Assembly: GCF_025024155.1 (NCBI RefSeq)
Contig: NW_026251726.1
Coordinates: forward strand, 62,001 to 126,000
Direction: 5' to 3'
DNA length: 64,000 nucleotides
Source: Gamsiella multidivaricata
Taxonomy: Eukaryota; Mortierellomycota; Mortierellomycetes; Mortierellales; Mortierellaceae
Shown here: positions 19,670-31,700 of the stretch, piece by piece
Position numbering within the stretch: position 1 is the first letter of the stretch
Layout of the letters: the number at the start of each line of letters is the position of its first letter
Notes under the pieces: model-generated
Seen by the model: the letters and a program-made list of their open reading frames with translations, nothing else
What the model was told of the DNA's origin: nothing
Databases searched by the model: none
Program-made: the position numbers and the translations under genes

Positions 19670-20241
19670 CCGCATCAACGACAGGTACTGACTACCACCG
19701 TCAGTAACCCATGCAACGAGATACAATCAACAGGGAATGCCGATCCTGATCATTCGCCACCTTTGCGCCGTCAATCGCTCTTATTTGGACATTGTACTTG
19801 CCCCGCAGCGCTTCCCCGATTACCGATCGTCTCATTGAGCATCCGTCATCGGCCCACCCTCGTGAAACGGCATTATAAAGGTACAACGGAGGCTTGATCA
19901 GCAACTATTGGCATACAACGACTCCAGAGGGGTGGACTTCATTGTCACGACTCCTCACCTCATCGGACATCACAATATGCGAACTCCTTGCAACTACCCC
20001 AGTCATTCCCAAAGGAATATAGTCCTAGCTCGCACCATTTAGCTAAACAGATCCCCATATTTATTCCTTTCCATTTACGTCTAGTCTATTTTACCTTTGT
20101 GTTCTTACATTCCGATCTAAAGGAGGACCCTGCACCACGAACCAGTAAGTGACCCAAGCATAGCCTTGCCGAAGTCCTATTCGCGTGGTAACTCCCGTTG
20201 TAAATAGAACTAATGGTAGAAGTTATAGAACCCGTTAGTAG
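19670..20241. other. Non-coding segment replacing the middle of the Helitron N-terminal domain
   Basis: About 570 bp with no frame that continues the Helitron protein on either side. It may be an insertion with linked deletion. I could not find clear termini or a flanking duplication. Confidence 0.4.
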
Positions 20242-20910
20242 ACCCCCTACACCGCAGTGGTCGAGTTCCAGAAGCGTGGTTTGCCACACGCACATATACT
20301 GTTGATCTTGGAAGACCAATACAAGCCCCAGACCACGGATGACTACGACAGCATTGTCTCTGCTGGACTGCCGGATTCCGTCACCGAGCCATTGCTCCAT
20401 GGAACTGTGGTAACATCGATGATCCATGGCCCGTGCCAATCCCGCTGCTTGCGGGAGACTGCGAGGAGCCCTCTCGAGGAGCGACCTTCGACGTGCAACA
20501 AGGGCTATCCCCACGCGTTCTCGAACGAAACGACTAAGAATGAGAAGGGCTAGCCTCATTATCGTCGAAGACAGGGCCCAACGTATGACCAGCTTCGGCG
20601 CACAGTCGACAATCGATGGGTAGTGCCGTATAACAAATGGCTTTGTACCAAATACGACGCTCGCATTAATGTAGAGATCTGCACATCCATGTCGACCGTG
20701 AGGTATCTCTACAAATATGTAACCAAGGGCCCTGATAGAGCCAACATGGCTGTTGCTCTTGATAATGACGATGCTCCAGAAGAGATGAATGAAATCAAAG
20801 AATTCCGCGATTCCAGATACGTATCTCCCTGTGAGGCCCTCTGGAGGATATTCTCCTTCCCACTCCACGGTCATGCACCAAACATCGTGCGATTGCAGGT
20901 TCATGTCGAG
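20242..20910 (+). pseudogene. Helitron Rep endonuclease region (HUH and Tyr motif), disrupted
   Basis: The frame opens with YTAVVEFQKRGLPHAHILL, which contains the His-hydrophobic-His metal site of rolling-circle Rep proteins. It continues to SMIHGPC and CNKGYPHAF. A TAG at 20551-20553 stands where the family has a Tyr codon, and the same frame then resumes (RRTVDNRWVVPYNKW, NVEICTSMS). The catalytic tyrosine region RYLYKYVTKGPDRA follows, then SRYVSPCEALWRIF, and the frame ends at 20913 where an insertion begins. Rep nicks and transfers single strands in Helitron transposition. The single in-frame stop suggests relatively recent inactivation of this part. Confidence 0.8.
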
Positions 20911-21034
20911 TGAGAGAGAGATGTGGCTCCACACACCACACCGATTAGGTATTTATTTGTATTAAATGTAATAGTGAGCTGGTGGTACACTTGTTAAACT
21001 AAATATACAGTGAACTCTGGTGAAATATGCGACA
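20911..21034. mobile_element. 124-bp insertion inside the Helitron
   Basis: Flanked by the 5-bp direct repeat TCGAG (20906-20910 and 21035-21039). The insert starts TG and ends CA, the form of a very short solo LTR. Removing it would rejoin the Rep and helicase frames at the expected place (HVE then DGHNIVFND). Its first ~50 bp also occur, inverted and diverged, at 23405-23455. Confidence 0.6.
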
Positions 21035-23284
21035 TCGAGGATGGACACAATATCGTTTTTAATGACCGTGCGACTCCAGCGGCGATACTGGCGGAAAGTG
21101 ACTTTGACGCCAACCTCATGGGGTGGTTCAGGCTGAATAGTGAGGACCTGGAGGCCCGACAGTACCTGTATTCCGAGATCCCCAAGCATTACACATGGAA
21201 CCAGCGCACTCGCCGCTGGAGTGCCAGACGACGAGGGCCCTCGAATACCATCGGCCGACTGCATTACGCGGTCCCAAGCTTTGCGAGCAGCGTGGATCGT
21301 GATCGTTACTGTTTGCGTCTTTTGCTCCTGCATGTCAGAGGAGCGACCAGCTTCCAACATCTCCGCGCGAATCCAGACACTGGCGTGCCTTATACCACTT
21401 ACTGGGACGCCACCAATGCCCGCGGATTGCTGGAAGATGGCTCTGAATGGCACCGGTGTCTTCAGGAGGCTGCAGTTCACCAAAGTCCTGCGGCCTTACG
21501 CCATCTTTTTGCCATGGTTCTACACCTATGCAACCCATCCAATCCCCTCGAATTATGGGAAGCGTTCGCTGATGAGCTATCTCAGGATTTTCTGTACATT
21601 GCTGGAGATCGTCCGAATGCTGAAGAGGATGCCAGGAGCACTGCACTGTTCCACGTCAACGAGACTTTGAAGGGAGCTGAGACCAGTCTGGCGGTCTATG
21701 AAGGGATGCCTCGAGATTTTCGTAACATCATCAATCGCCAACCCAGCAGTGACGAACTTGGACAGCATGCAGAGCTCGACACTGAGACACTTGCAGCTAA
21801 GGCAGCTCATGACTTTGATCTCTGCAACGACGATCAAAAAGCACTGTACGCTGCAATCACAGCAGCGCTGCATAACATGGACGAAGATGCGGCAAAGTTG
21901 TTCTTTATTGATGGGCCAGGAGGAACGGGAAAGTCTTTTTTGTACAACACTTTGATTGCCCACATCAGAGGAAGACGCGAGAAGGACGTGATCGTAGTTG
22001 CCTCATCTGGAATCGCTGCTCAGGTCTTGACAGGATGTCGCACAGCCCATTCGACTTTCAAAATCCCCCCGCCCCCCAGATCCTAGAAAACTCAACGTGC
22101 AATATTTCTGTAGAGTCAGGACTGGTAAGAAGGATCCGAGAAGCAGAAGCCATCTTTTGGGACGAGGCGCCGATGCACCACCGGCATATCTTTGAAGCAG
22201 TCGATACCGCATTCCGTGACATCATGCAAAAACCGACCATCCCTTTGGTGGCAAAGTCGTTGTGTTTGAAGGAGACTTTCGTCAAGTCTTGCCTGTGGTG
22301 CCTCGAGGAACCCCGGCCAGGTCGAGGATGTCTGTCTCAAGAATTCTCGAAAAATCTGGCCGCACGTACAGACATTGTCCCTTAGAGAGAACATGCGAAC
22401 AAAGGGAGACCCGCTCAACCAGTCTTTCGCAAAATGGCTGCTCGACATTGGCAATGGCACGGAGCCAACAGTGGATTCAGAAATATACCATGATTTGGTT
22501 AGGATTCCAGACCAATTTGTCTTCAACCCACCCGACCCCGTCACCATTGACAACCCTTCCGAAAAGCAGTTCATCAGGGAGATTTACCCCGATATTGAGA
22601 CCACTCCCTTGCAGCCAGCTCTTTTGGAAGGTCGAGCTATACTGACGACACTAAATGCTGATGTTGACAGAGTTAATGCTATGGCAACCCAGATGCTTTT
22701 TAGTGGGGGTCAAGGTGAGGAACAGGTTTACCACAGCCAGGACAAAGTAGTGGATGATGTCAACGGTGCCGCGTATCCTGTGGAGTATCTGCGTTCTCTC
22801 AATCCTCCAGGTATGCCTCCCACGAGTTGTTGTTGAAGGTGGCCAGCCTATCATTCTTCTTCGAAACATGGACGGGAAATCCGGCCTCTGTAATGGTACC
22901 CGTCTGATTGTTCGAGCACTCCATCGGAGATATATCAGTGCCGAGATTCTTAACGGTGACTTCAGGAGACGAACGGTGCTTATTCCACGCATACCCCTTA
23001 CGACCTTGGACGACGGATCTACGCCAATCAAGTTCACAAGGCGCCAGTTTCCTGTCAAGCCTGCGTTTGCCATGACCATTAACAAGGCGCAAGGACAAAC
23101 ACTTGACCATGTTGGTGTGTATCTTCCTCAGCACGTCTTTGGTGCTGGGCAATTGTACGTCGGCTTCTCGCGTTGCAAACACCGAGACAACCTCAAGGTT
23201 CTGGTCAAGAATGGTGCCATAGATGGAATGGAGGGCGTTTACACGCGAAATATCGTTTGTGGAAATCTGCTGAACGTCCAATAA
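21035..23284 (+). pseudogene. Helitron PIF1-type helicase, frameshifted
   Basis: Frame 1 runs to 22086 and includes the region before the helicase (GWFRLNSEDLEARQYLYSEI). The Walker A motif is FIDGPGGTGKSFLYNTL (about 21906-21955), followed by ASSGIAAQVLTGCRTAHSTF. A shift at the C-run 22063-22078 moves to frame 0, with Walker B AIFWDEAPMHHRHIFEA. Further shifts lead to FEGDFRQVLPVVPRGT, then LRENMRTKGDP, then QPIILLRNMDGKSGLCNGTR and finally AFAMTINKAQGQTLDHVGVY and LYVGFSRCK, ending at 23284. All helicase motifs are recognisable, but at least four frame breaks make it a pseudogene. A long T-run follows the stop. Confidence 0.85.
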
Positions 23285-24215
23285 AGCTTTTTTCTTTTTT
23301 TTTTTTTTTTTTCGTAAAAGCGCTATTTTAGTTTTTTGCCTCGGACCCGTGGTACTAGTTACTATATAAATCCATTACCTCTGAAATTTAATTTCGGGTT
23401 GATTAATAAATATCTTGTAGATGTGGTGTGTGGAGCCACATCTCTTTCTCACTTATTTTTGATCCTCATATATATCAATATATTTCAGATGTAAAGTAAC
23501 CATCGACTGGGAACGGGAACATGGGGTCACTGCTGTGAGTAAACGCGCCCGGGGACGCAACTGTGATAGAGAGTACAGACGTAGCAGCAATGAATTTTAT
23601 AGGATCTCTATCCTGAAGCAACGATAAGCACCCGATGTGAAAGAGATCAACGACGCGCCGCGGATGAACGAGTGCAGGGGCAATATCTGGGACAGCTGGG
23701 ACTCGATGTGATGGAGCGATTGGGGGGATGTATATTTCTTAAAATCTCAGAGGACAGGCTACGTAGGGAGCAGGGGCCATCGGTTCACCGCTCATGCGGT
23801 CGTTGATTATGTTACATGGATCCGTTGCGACATAGTCGGAGCGGGCATCTCGCTGTTTGTTTTTTGCCCCACCTGCAGGTTTTCTTCAGACCATAGTTAA
23901 TAAATCCCATGTCTTTGAGGGTTCTCGTTTAAAAAAAAAAAAAAAAGGAAACACAGCTAACTACCCGTTCACGATTGTGGCCCACTTACTCGGCAATGAT
24001 TCTTTATTGAATCGATCACGCGAAACCATGGTTGTGAGACTCAAAAAACAAACGACTCCACTTTGCTTTCTCCAACGCGGAATTAAATGGGCCTGCATTT
24101 CTTTTTTCTCTTTCATTCTTTCATTCAATCCTTCCTTCCTTCCTCCCCTTCCTTCCTCCCCTTCCTTCAAACCTACGTCCACCACTAAAGTCCTCCTTCC
24201 CCATGAACTCTTCTT
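23285..24215. other. Region between the Helitron and the next gene
   Basis: No supportable gene. It contains the T-run after the Helitron (23287-23312), a diverged inverted copy of the 124-bp insert's first half (23405-23455), and an A-run at 23931-23946. Confidence 0.5.
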
Positions 24216-24980
24216 TTAGACGGCGCCTCCCCGTTTCTGAATCTTGCTCACGCCTCTCAAGAACCTTCGCTCCTCAACCTCCTCTGCTTTCAGCTTGGCC
24301 ATCAACTCACAAAGCGCCCTCGTGTAATCGTACCGATTATGGCTCCTGCACCACGCCATCAGCAGCTCTGGATCTGTTCCTTGCGCCTGTGGCTTCGCCC
24401 TTACCTCCGCCTGCATCCTCTCCCGTTCCACGTTCGGACTAGCATCAGCATTTGCATCAAAGTCGATCGCCGGTTTCGTATGCTTGTCGAAGGGTTGTGC
24501 CTCGACCGCGATCAACGCCTGCTTGACCTGCTCAATCTTTTCGAGGATCACGTTCAACCAACGATACGGGTCTTCGCGTTGATCCTGCTCTTGATCTTGA
24601 GTTTGGTCCTGAACTTGGCCCTGACCCTGACCCTGGTCCTGACTCTGTTCTTCGTCACAGGCCTGCTTCTCAGAAGATGCCGAAATGGCCAAGGAGGATA
24701 TCGACGAAGTGAGCCTTGAGAGTGTCTTTTCGATCCTGATAAGTGCCTCGACGGTGGGTTCGACTTGCGGAATGCTTGTACGTCCTTCGTTTTCTAGGAT
24801 CGTTCCACAATGCGGATTTGAAGTCTCGTCGCTCATCGGCCACGGTCCGCCTTCTTCTTTTGCACGGTCGTCGCCGTCGTCGTCGTCTCTCTCGATAGTG
24901 CTTGCGGTGACCGACGACAGAATTGCTTCGTTTGAGGATTCAAACGTCGTAGTATTGTACAGCTCGGCTTGGTTGTGCAT
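24216..24980 (-). CDS. Hypothetical acidic coiled protein, 254 aa
   Basis: A single uninterrupted frame. The N-terminus is acidic (RDDDDGDDRAKEEG). The centre has a helical stretch (VEALIRIEKTLSRLTSS) and a Gln-dipeptide tract of QG/QD/QE repeats (about residues 112-136). A second helix follows (RWLNVILEKIEQVKQALIAV), and the C-terminus is charged, with CRSHNRYDYTRALCELM and a Lys/Arg-rich end. I recognise no family. The C-terminal 60 residues look the most constrained. Absence of introns and the low-complexity tract lower confidence. Confidence 0.5.
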   Translation of the reverse strand: MHNQAELYNTTTFESSNEAILSSVTASTIERDDDDGDDRAKEEGGPWPMSDETSNPHCGTILENEGRTSIPQVEPTVEALIRIEKTLSRLTSSISSLAISASSEKQACDEEQSQDQGQGQGQVQDQTQDQEQDQREDPYRWLNVILEKIEQVKQALIAVEAQPFDKHTKPAIDFDANADASPNVERERMQAEVRAKPQAQGTDPELLMAWCRSHNRYDYTRALCELMAKLKAEEVEERRFLRGVSKIQKRGGAV

Positions 24981-25723
24981 GGTAAGAGATTGTTGCGAGA
25001 TACAAAAAAATAAAAAATAAAAAATAAAGAAAGAAAAAGAGACAGTACGTGTCGAGCTACATTGATCATCACTGGTATCTGGTGATCAAAAGCGCCCCCT
25101 CACAGATATCAACTTACGCGACCGCAAAAAGACTAACGCGTTCATAATGTTTATTGCTTTATAACGGACAAAACAAAACAAACCTGAGCGTTTGTGCATC
25201 TAGACTGCACCTCAACAACAGATAATACCTGCTCACATTAAAGGGCCGTGAACAAGAAGCGGTATGGGACGTATTACGGTTCAAAAAGGATTTTCCCCAG
25301 ACGATACAAATACAATTAAAAATGCGATTGGTAAAGGTGGAGCCAGACTACAGGATAATCAAGACCAAGGAGGTGTCGAAGCTAGAGCGGATAAGGGAGA
25401 CAACTATCAAGCACTAGAAGGATGAAGGAATCGAGCGCAAAAGAAGATCAAGTAATGCACGAAAAATGGAAGCACGCAAATCCAGGGGGAAAAAACGGGA
25501 GAGGAATGTACAGGAAGGAGAATGGATACAGGAACGCAAAGAAAAAAAGGAATAAAAAGAACAAAGCAACATAGCAATACTGCTGCCGTCTAAATAGTTA
25601 TAATGAAATAAATATCTTTTAAGAAGAATACAGTGAAAGAAGAAAAATAATAAAAAAATGAAAAAATAAAAAAATAAACCAATAATGCAAAGATGCAAGG
25701 CTAGAGCCGGATCCTGGGATCTA
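24981..25723. other. Intergenic, A-rich
   Basis: Promoter side of the hypothetical gene and 3' flank of the histidine kinase. A-rich simple sequence at 25003-25045 and 25635-25680; no gene seen. Confidence 0.5.
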
Positions 25724-28700
25724 CTAAAGCACCAGTTTGCGAAGGGTCTCGCTCAACTTCTTGAAATCGACGGGTTTGCTGAGATACGAGGTAAACCCGC
25801 TGCTCAGACACTTTTCCGCAACGTTCGCCATCACATTTGCGCTGAGTGCCACAATAGGAATTCGCTTTTCGTCCTCCTTCAGGTGCTCATTCTCCCAGTC
25901 GCGAATCGCCCGCGTTGCCTCGTATCCGTCTCTTCCTGGCATGAATAGATCGCACTTTTTGAAGAAAAAAAAGGAGACATGAGTAAGCAAAGACGTGCTC
26001 AAATGCACAATCCTCGTTCATAAAAAATCTCTCACAACGGATCTCTCATGACTTACCAAAATCAAAGAAAAATGACCCTTGGGATAACTCCTGAACTTGT
26101 CAAGACACTCATTACCATCGTTTGCAACCACGAGGTCGGCTCCAACTTTCTGGAAATAGCGCCGAATCACCTTCTGGTTCGTCAAGTCGTCCTCTGCAAG
26201 CAGGATCCGAATGTTCTTGCCCTCCATATCGTCATGCATCTGGCTGAAGATCTCCTTCTGGCTCACAACTACTTGTTGAGCTGTTCTGCGCTTCAGATTG
26301 ATCTTGGCGCTGTCACTATCCTGCCCTGGCGTTGCAGAACCATTCGAACCAGTAATACTATCGTGGTGTGCCACAATATCTGCAAAGGCCACATACAATT
26401 TTGCCTTCGTCAACGGCTTGAAGACCCATTCGACCTTGTCGGGAATCACCTTGACTGACGAATTCATGGACGATGTCATAACCTCCATCGAGGCCTCCTC
26501 AACTTTGACAGCCTCCATCAGCGCCGCACGCTGGATCGGGGTCGTGATAACACAGGTCATGACAGTTGGTTCCACAAACACGCCGTCCTGTCGCAACACT
26601 GAGAAAATGTCCATCACGGACATGTACGACGCCAGGTTGATAACCAAATAGTTGTACTTCCTAGCTGCAGTCTGTTTGCCACTGCCCACCAAAAATTCGA
26701 TGCCCTCCTTCAATCCCGTTGCCACGTCCATGATTGGATTCAGCTCCTTGGGAACCAACTGGTTGATAAGGTGTATGATCGTCTCGCGCGCGTGCAACAG
26801 GTCAGCAATGACCAAGATGTGCGGCTGTTCCGGGATGACGAGCATCGGAGCCGATATCACGATAGATCCGGAGGAAGACATGGCCGTGGATGTAGAGCGC
26901 TTCGAGTCGACTGACGAAAAGGTTGTCGTCGAGGACGACGAAGACGATGAAGAGTTGTTGCACAAGGGCAGCTTAGGCCGGGTCGATAGCACTGGCTCTG
27001 CGGCTGTGGCAGCAGCTGTGGCAGCAACTGTCGCCTTCCTGTTCTCTAAAATCTTTGCAGGAATCGCCAGCTTCATATCCGCGGCAGGGTTGGGTAAATT
27101 GGCGGCAATGATGGCGACAGTCGCGGGCTCGCCCATTGGTGGGTTGCTAGGGGTCAGCTGCCCGACCTTAAGATACCGACGGTCATCCAGAATAGACTCG
27201 GTACGCGTCATTGCTGTGCAGAGCTCGCCAGGAGGTGAATCCGCATTCGTCTTCGATGCCGATCCATGTTCAAGGTTCTCATCCACCTGCTCCTTCTTCT
27301 GCCCCTGTTCATCCTCATCCTCAGTAATTGCCGACTCCAGAGTTGTGTCCGTAGTAGCAAATTCACCACGCCTGATTTTCTGACTCGCGACTTTCAGCGC
27401 CTTGGTTGCGGTCTTCCTTGCATCCTCTAGATCCGGTTCTGCATAGCACATTTCCCCTGGGATCAGCTTAAGCCCTGTGATATGCTTGAATGGCTTCAGC
27501 TCTGATAAGCCCTTGGTATCCTTGAGACCTGGGGTTCTCAGGGACGACCCGGTCGAAGGCGAATCAGCCGCGGCTGCCATAGCCTCGCCAGAAGATGGTC
27601 TTGACTGACTGCCCAGCAATCCGTCCATATGGGTGTCACCAATAATAGGTGTAGTTGCCCTGGCAGTGGCATTCGGATGAGGAACGCGAGCCACAAATGT
27701 GAACGAAAACTGGCTGCCCTCTCCCTTGACGCTCTCGCAATGGATTTTCCCGCCGTGCAACTCCACAAACTCCTTGCTCAACACAAGACCCAGACCCGTG
27801 CCTCCATGCTTTCGAGTCGATGAAGTGTCCACCTGCGAGAACGGCTTGAACATCACTGCACGCTCTGTTTCGTCAAATCCTTTGCCAGTGTCCGAGATTT
27901 CAAATTTGATAGTCAATAGCTCTGGGTCTGCATTCGGTTTGGCTGGCACTAGAGAGCAGCGCGAAAATACCTCTCCGTGCGAGGTAAATTTAATAGCATT
28001 CTACAAGGATGTGAAAAAAGGAACGCGAAAAATTAGCATAGCTGGACACCTTAGAAGTTTGATACGCCAATACAAAGTCAATGATGGTGATGTGCGACTT
28101 ACGCCAATGATGTTGATCAAGACCTGTCGCAGACGCACGCGGTCGCCAACCACAACCTCAGGCACATCATCCTCAACCAAAAACCCGAGCTCTAGCCCCT
28201 TCTGAATGGCCAGCGTGCTCAGAAGCTCGTTAGCACCCTCGATCATGGCGTGGACACTGAACGGCTCCATCTCCAGCTTCATCATGCCAGCTTCCACCTT
28301 TGAGAGATCCAGAATGTCGTTGATGACCAGAAGCAACGCATCTGCGGACTGCTGGACCGTGTGAACATAATCCAGTTGTTCACTCGTCAAGTCTGTTGTT
28401 ATCAAAAAATTGATCATGCCCGTAATTCCCACCAGGGGCGTGCGAATTTCTAAAAAGATCGACAAGAAGAGAAAGATCAGCGTTTCATGCATTATCACCC
28501 TTCATGTATCTGTCAGTTAGAGGAAAACAGTTGTCATACCATGAGACATGTTGGACAAAAACCGGGTCTTGCTCTCAGTGGACTTTTGGGCAGCATCATG
28601 AGCTTCCTTGAGTTTGTGTTCCAGCAACTTCTGGTCGTTGATGTCAGTGCAGGTCCCGAACCACTTTCGCCCCTGCTCTACAACCTCGACACTGATGCAT

Positions 28701-31700
28701 TTGACCAAAAACCAACGATACTTGCCGTCCTTCCTCAACAGACGCATCTCTGTCTGGTACGAGACATCTCCTGGTCCCTTTCCGTATGCTGTTCCAGGGG
28801 AGGTCGAATATCGTGCGCCATCAGCATCGGATGGTGTCTTAGCAGGAGGCGATCCGTTTCCTTCTGAGATATTTGTCGGCAGAATGCATTTTGCTCTGTC
28901 TTCAGGATGCCTATAATCAATGACGAAAACAGACAAAATTAGCGACGCTCCGTATAGAAAAATGAAGCAGAAAAGGTAGAGCTGAAGGCGCAGCTTACAC
29001 ATGGTCCATGAAGCCCAATCCACAGGTCTGCTCAAAGACTTGTCCCGAATATGTAAACCATTTCGCATTCGCATAAGTCAGACCAATTTGGGGGGCTGCG
29101 ATAAAGACAATTTGCGGGATCGCCTCGGCTAGCAGGCGGTATTTTTTCTAAAATCAAACCAGGATTGCAGATAATCATCAAAAGTCAGTTCGTAATAACG
29201 AATCGGCTCAGAACAATGTCATATTTTGAACCTGGACAGAGTTTTTCGGTACCTCATTCAGTTCCAGCTCGACCTGTCTGTTGAGCTGCAGCTCGGCCAA
29301 TTTCTGATCGTGAATGTCGGTACTCGTTCCAAACCAGTGTACAATGTTGCCACCGTAGTCGCGCACAGGCAATATTCTGCCAAGGAACCACCGGTACTGT
29401 CCATCGAAACGACGCACTCTGTACTGGGCATTGAATATCTCGCCTCGGTCGAAACAATCCTTGAAGAGCGGTTGGAATGTTTCCCGGTCATCCTCATGCA
29501 GGAGTCGAGTCCACGATGTATGAATCAGCTGCAAGAGCGGCAATCCAGCATACTGCAAAGATCGCTGGTTGAGCCAAGTCAGGCATCCCGATTGAGGGGA
29601 GAGCGCACTGTAATGAACGTAAAAAACAAAAGAGGGTTCCCGAGGCGGAGCAAGTTAGTGCCGTATACCTTTGACTTCATAGCTAGTAGGCTAAAAAATA
29701 AAAAAATAAAATAAAAGGTAATCTTCGCGGCGTAGATAACTTACAAGACATGATGCGGAATGGCGTCAACGATCAAGCGTAGCAGTCGTGTCCTGGGGAA
29801 CGGGTTGAGACCAGATCGCTCGGAAGAGAACGCATGTTGCTTCTTCTTGTGCCTGCGACCAACATGATGTTTCTCGTGGTGAATACTTGAGGATGCAAGG
29901 CTGGTGTCGTCACTGTTGAAACTCCACCCACTTCCATGTCTGCTCAGCGATGCCCTCTCCTTTTCGCCCTCGTCTCGACCATGAGCGTCCGAAAAGCGCT
30001 TCGCATATGACCCATTCTCTAGACCCAGCCCTGGGTACATTGCAGTGAACCCATGATTAAACATGCCGGACTGCTGCGCAGTTGGCGAGGCGATAGGCGA
30101 AGGATCCGAGGAAAATGCTGGTGCACTGAAATTGGCACTTTCAGAGGACGCCTCCGAATGATGAGACGAAAATCCCGGTATTGATGGCGGGTATGGCGAT
30201 GTCGCGACAGGACTCTCAGAGCTATGGGTCTGACTGTGATGACTCTTTGAGTGGTCCTTGACGCTCCTGCGCCTCCTGCGGAGACCTGACCGCTTGCTAG
30301 TCGAAAAGAGGTGACGCTTAGGCGCAATAGAGGGCGAAACGGAGTGGACAGGGCCAAAATAGGGCGATTCGTGGGCTGGAACTTCAAAATCGCAGTTGCC
30401 GACGCGAGAGTTTGGAAGCGAGTACAGCGTCTGATCCGCCTCCTCTGTCTGCAATGTTTGCCACATGCCGTCAGAGCCACCCGGTTCATCAGAATCAGGC
30501 AGATTTGGAGAGGACTCCGTTTGTCGGTGGTCGCTCGACCAGCTCGAAAGGAAAGCATTCTCGATCTGATGCGACTGCGACTGCGACTGCGAGGCCTTTA
30601 TGCTGTAGTGATGCCTTCCGAGTGTCCTTTTGGTCTGTGGTGCGAGTGGACAGGTCGCGCTTCCGGTCACATCCAAGTTGAGCAAGTTGAGGCTGCGATG
30701 AATCTCGTCCGTGGTCGAATCCAGATTGAAACAAGTCTCTGGCTGTTTACCAGACGACAGTCCCTTATCCCTCTCGGCCTGCTCAAGCTCCGATGACTGA
30801 GCGGTGAACGGGTCGAACTGGGGTGCATTTAGTGTAGGGGTCACCAACGCATCTGCTGTTGCTTTCGGAAGCGAGATTGGTTCCTGTCGATTGCGTGTAA
30901 TTGAAAAATCGCTACCAGCTGTGTCTCTTTGCGCGCCATGTCGGTTCGAGGATGGATGAGATAGTGTCGCTTGATTATCCATCCTGTTCGCTGACCTGTC
31001 CCTGGCTGGTTGCTTCGATCTTTGAAACAACGTATCTGCATTCAAATTTGAGGGCTTGGGTGTAACTACGTCGTAGCCGTCCTTCATTTTGCGCTGGATC
31101 GACTCTGCGAACGTCTCCTTTGAGCGGGATCCATCGCTCAGGCCAGAGGTACTCACGTCGCCCCATCTGCTCGATCTCGCCACCATGTCCTCCAATCGTA
31201 ACGCATTTGTCACTTGATTGGCCAAGAACGGATTCAACTCCGTCAAAACGTCCAGTGCCTCAGGCGGATAAGGGACCTGATCTGAGAGGAACGAGACAAT
31301 GCCGACGGGCATGGCCGGTGGTCGGCGACTGCGGATGTCTGATGGTAGGTATCGTTGGGTGTTGTGGTCCGTAGAGCGGTACAGAGGAACATGAATAAGT
31401 GATCTGGTATTGGCCAGAATGGACGGAGGCTGTGGTGCTACTGATGAAGTAGTCGAAGGTCTCTGGGGTCGTAATCCTGTAGGACCTTGGTGATCCTTGA
31501 GGCTTTCTGATGCACTGCTGTTGCCATCTTCGGTCGATTCGGGTGTTGGATCGGGTGGGTCAAAGGTATCATCGTCCATGGCTGGATATGAGGTCAGTGG
31601 CTGGAAGAAGAATGGGTTGATGGTGGGATCCTCCTTGATGATGCTGGGTGACGGTGCTGGCGACTGCGACCACGTTGGATTGAGTCCCTGCACAAAATCA

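Larger units (their letters stand above)
18061..23360 (+). mobile_element. Decayed Helitron (approximate limits)
   Basis: Contains in order zinc-knuckle exons, the pre-Rep Cys-rich motif, the HUH Rep domain and a PIF1/RecD-type helicase, the coding plan of Helitrons. It is broken by a nonsense codon (20551), a 124-bp insertion, at least four frameshifts and a missing middle of the N-terminal domain. A CTAG at 23357-23360 is a candidate 3' end, but I see no convincing hairpin before it; the 5' end (TC...) is not located. Confidence 0.7.

Noticed and set aside
20086..20934. 282-codon minus-strand frame
   Set aside because: Antisense to the Helitron Rep region, which has clear protein signatures on the plus strand.
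20911..23455. A 2.5-kb element bounded by the inverted repeats at 20911-20960 and 23405-23455
   Set aside because: No matching target duplication at the two outer ends, whereas the 124-bp insert has its own TCGAG repeats, so two separate insertions are simpler.
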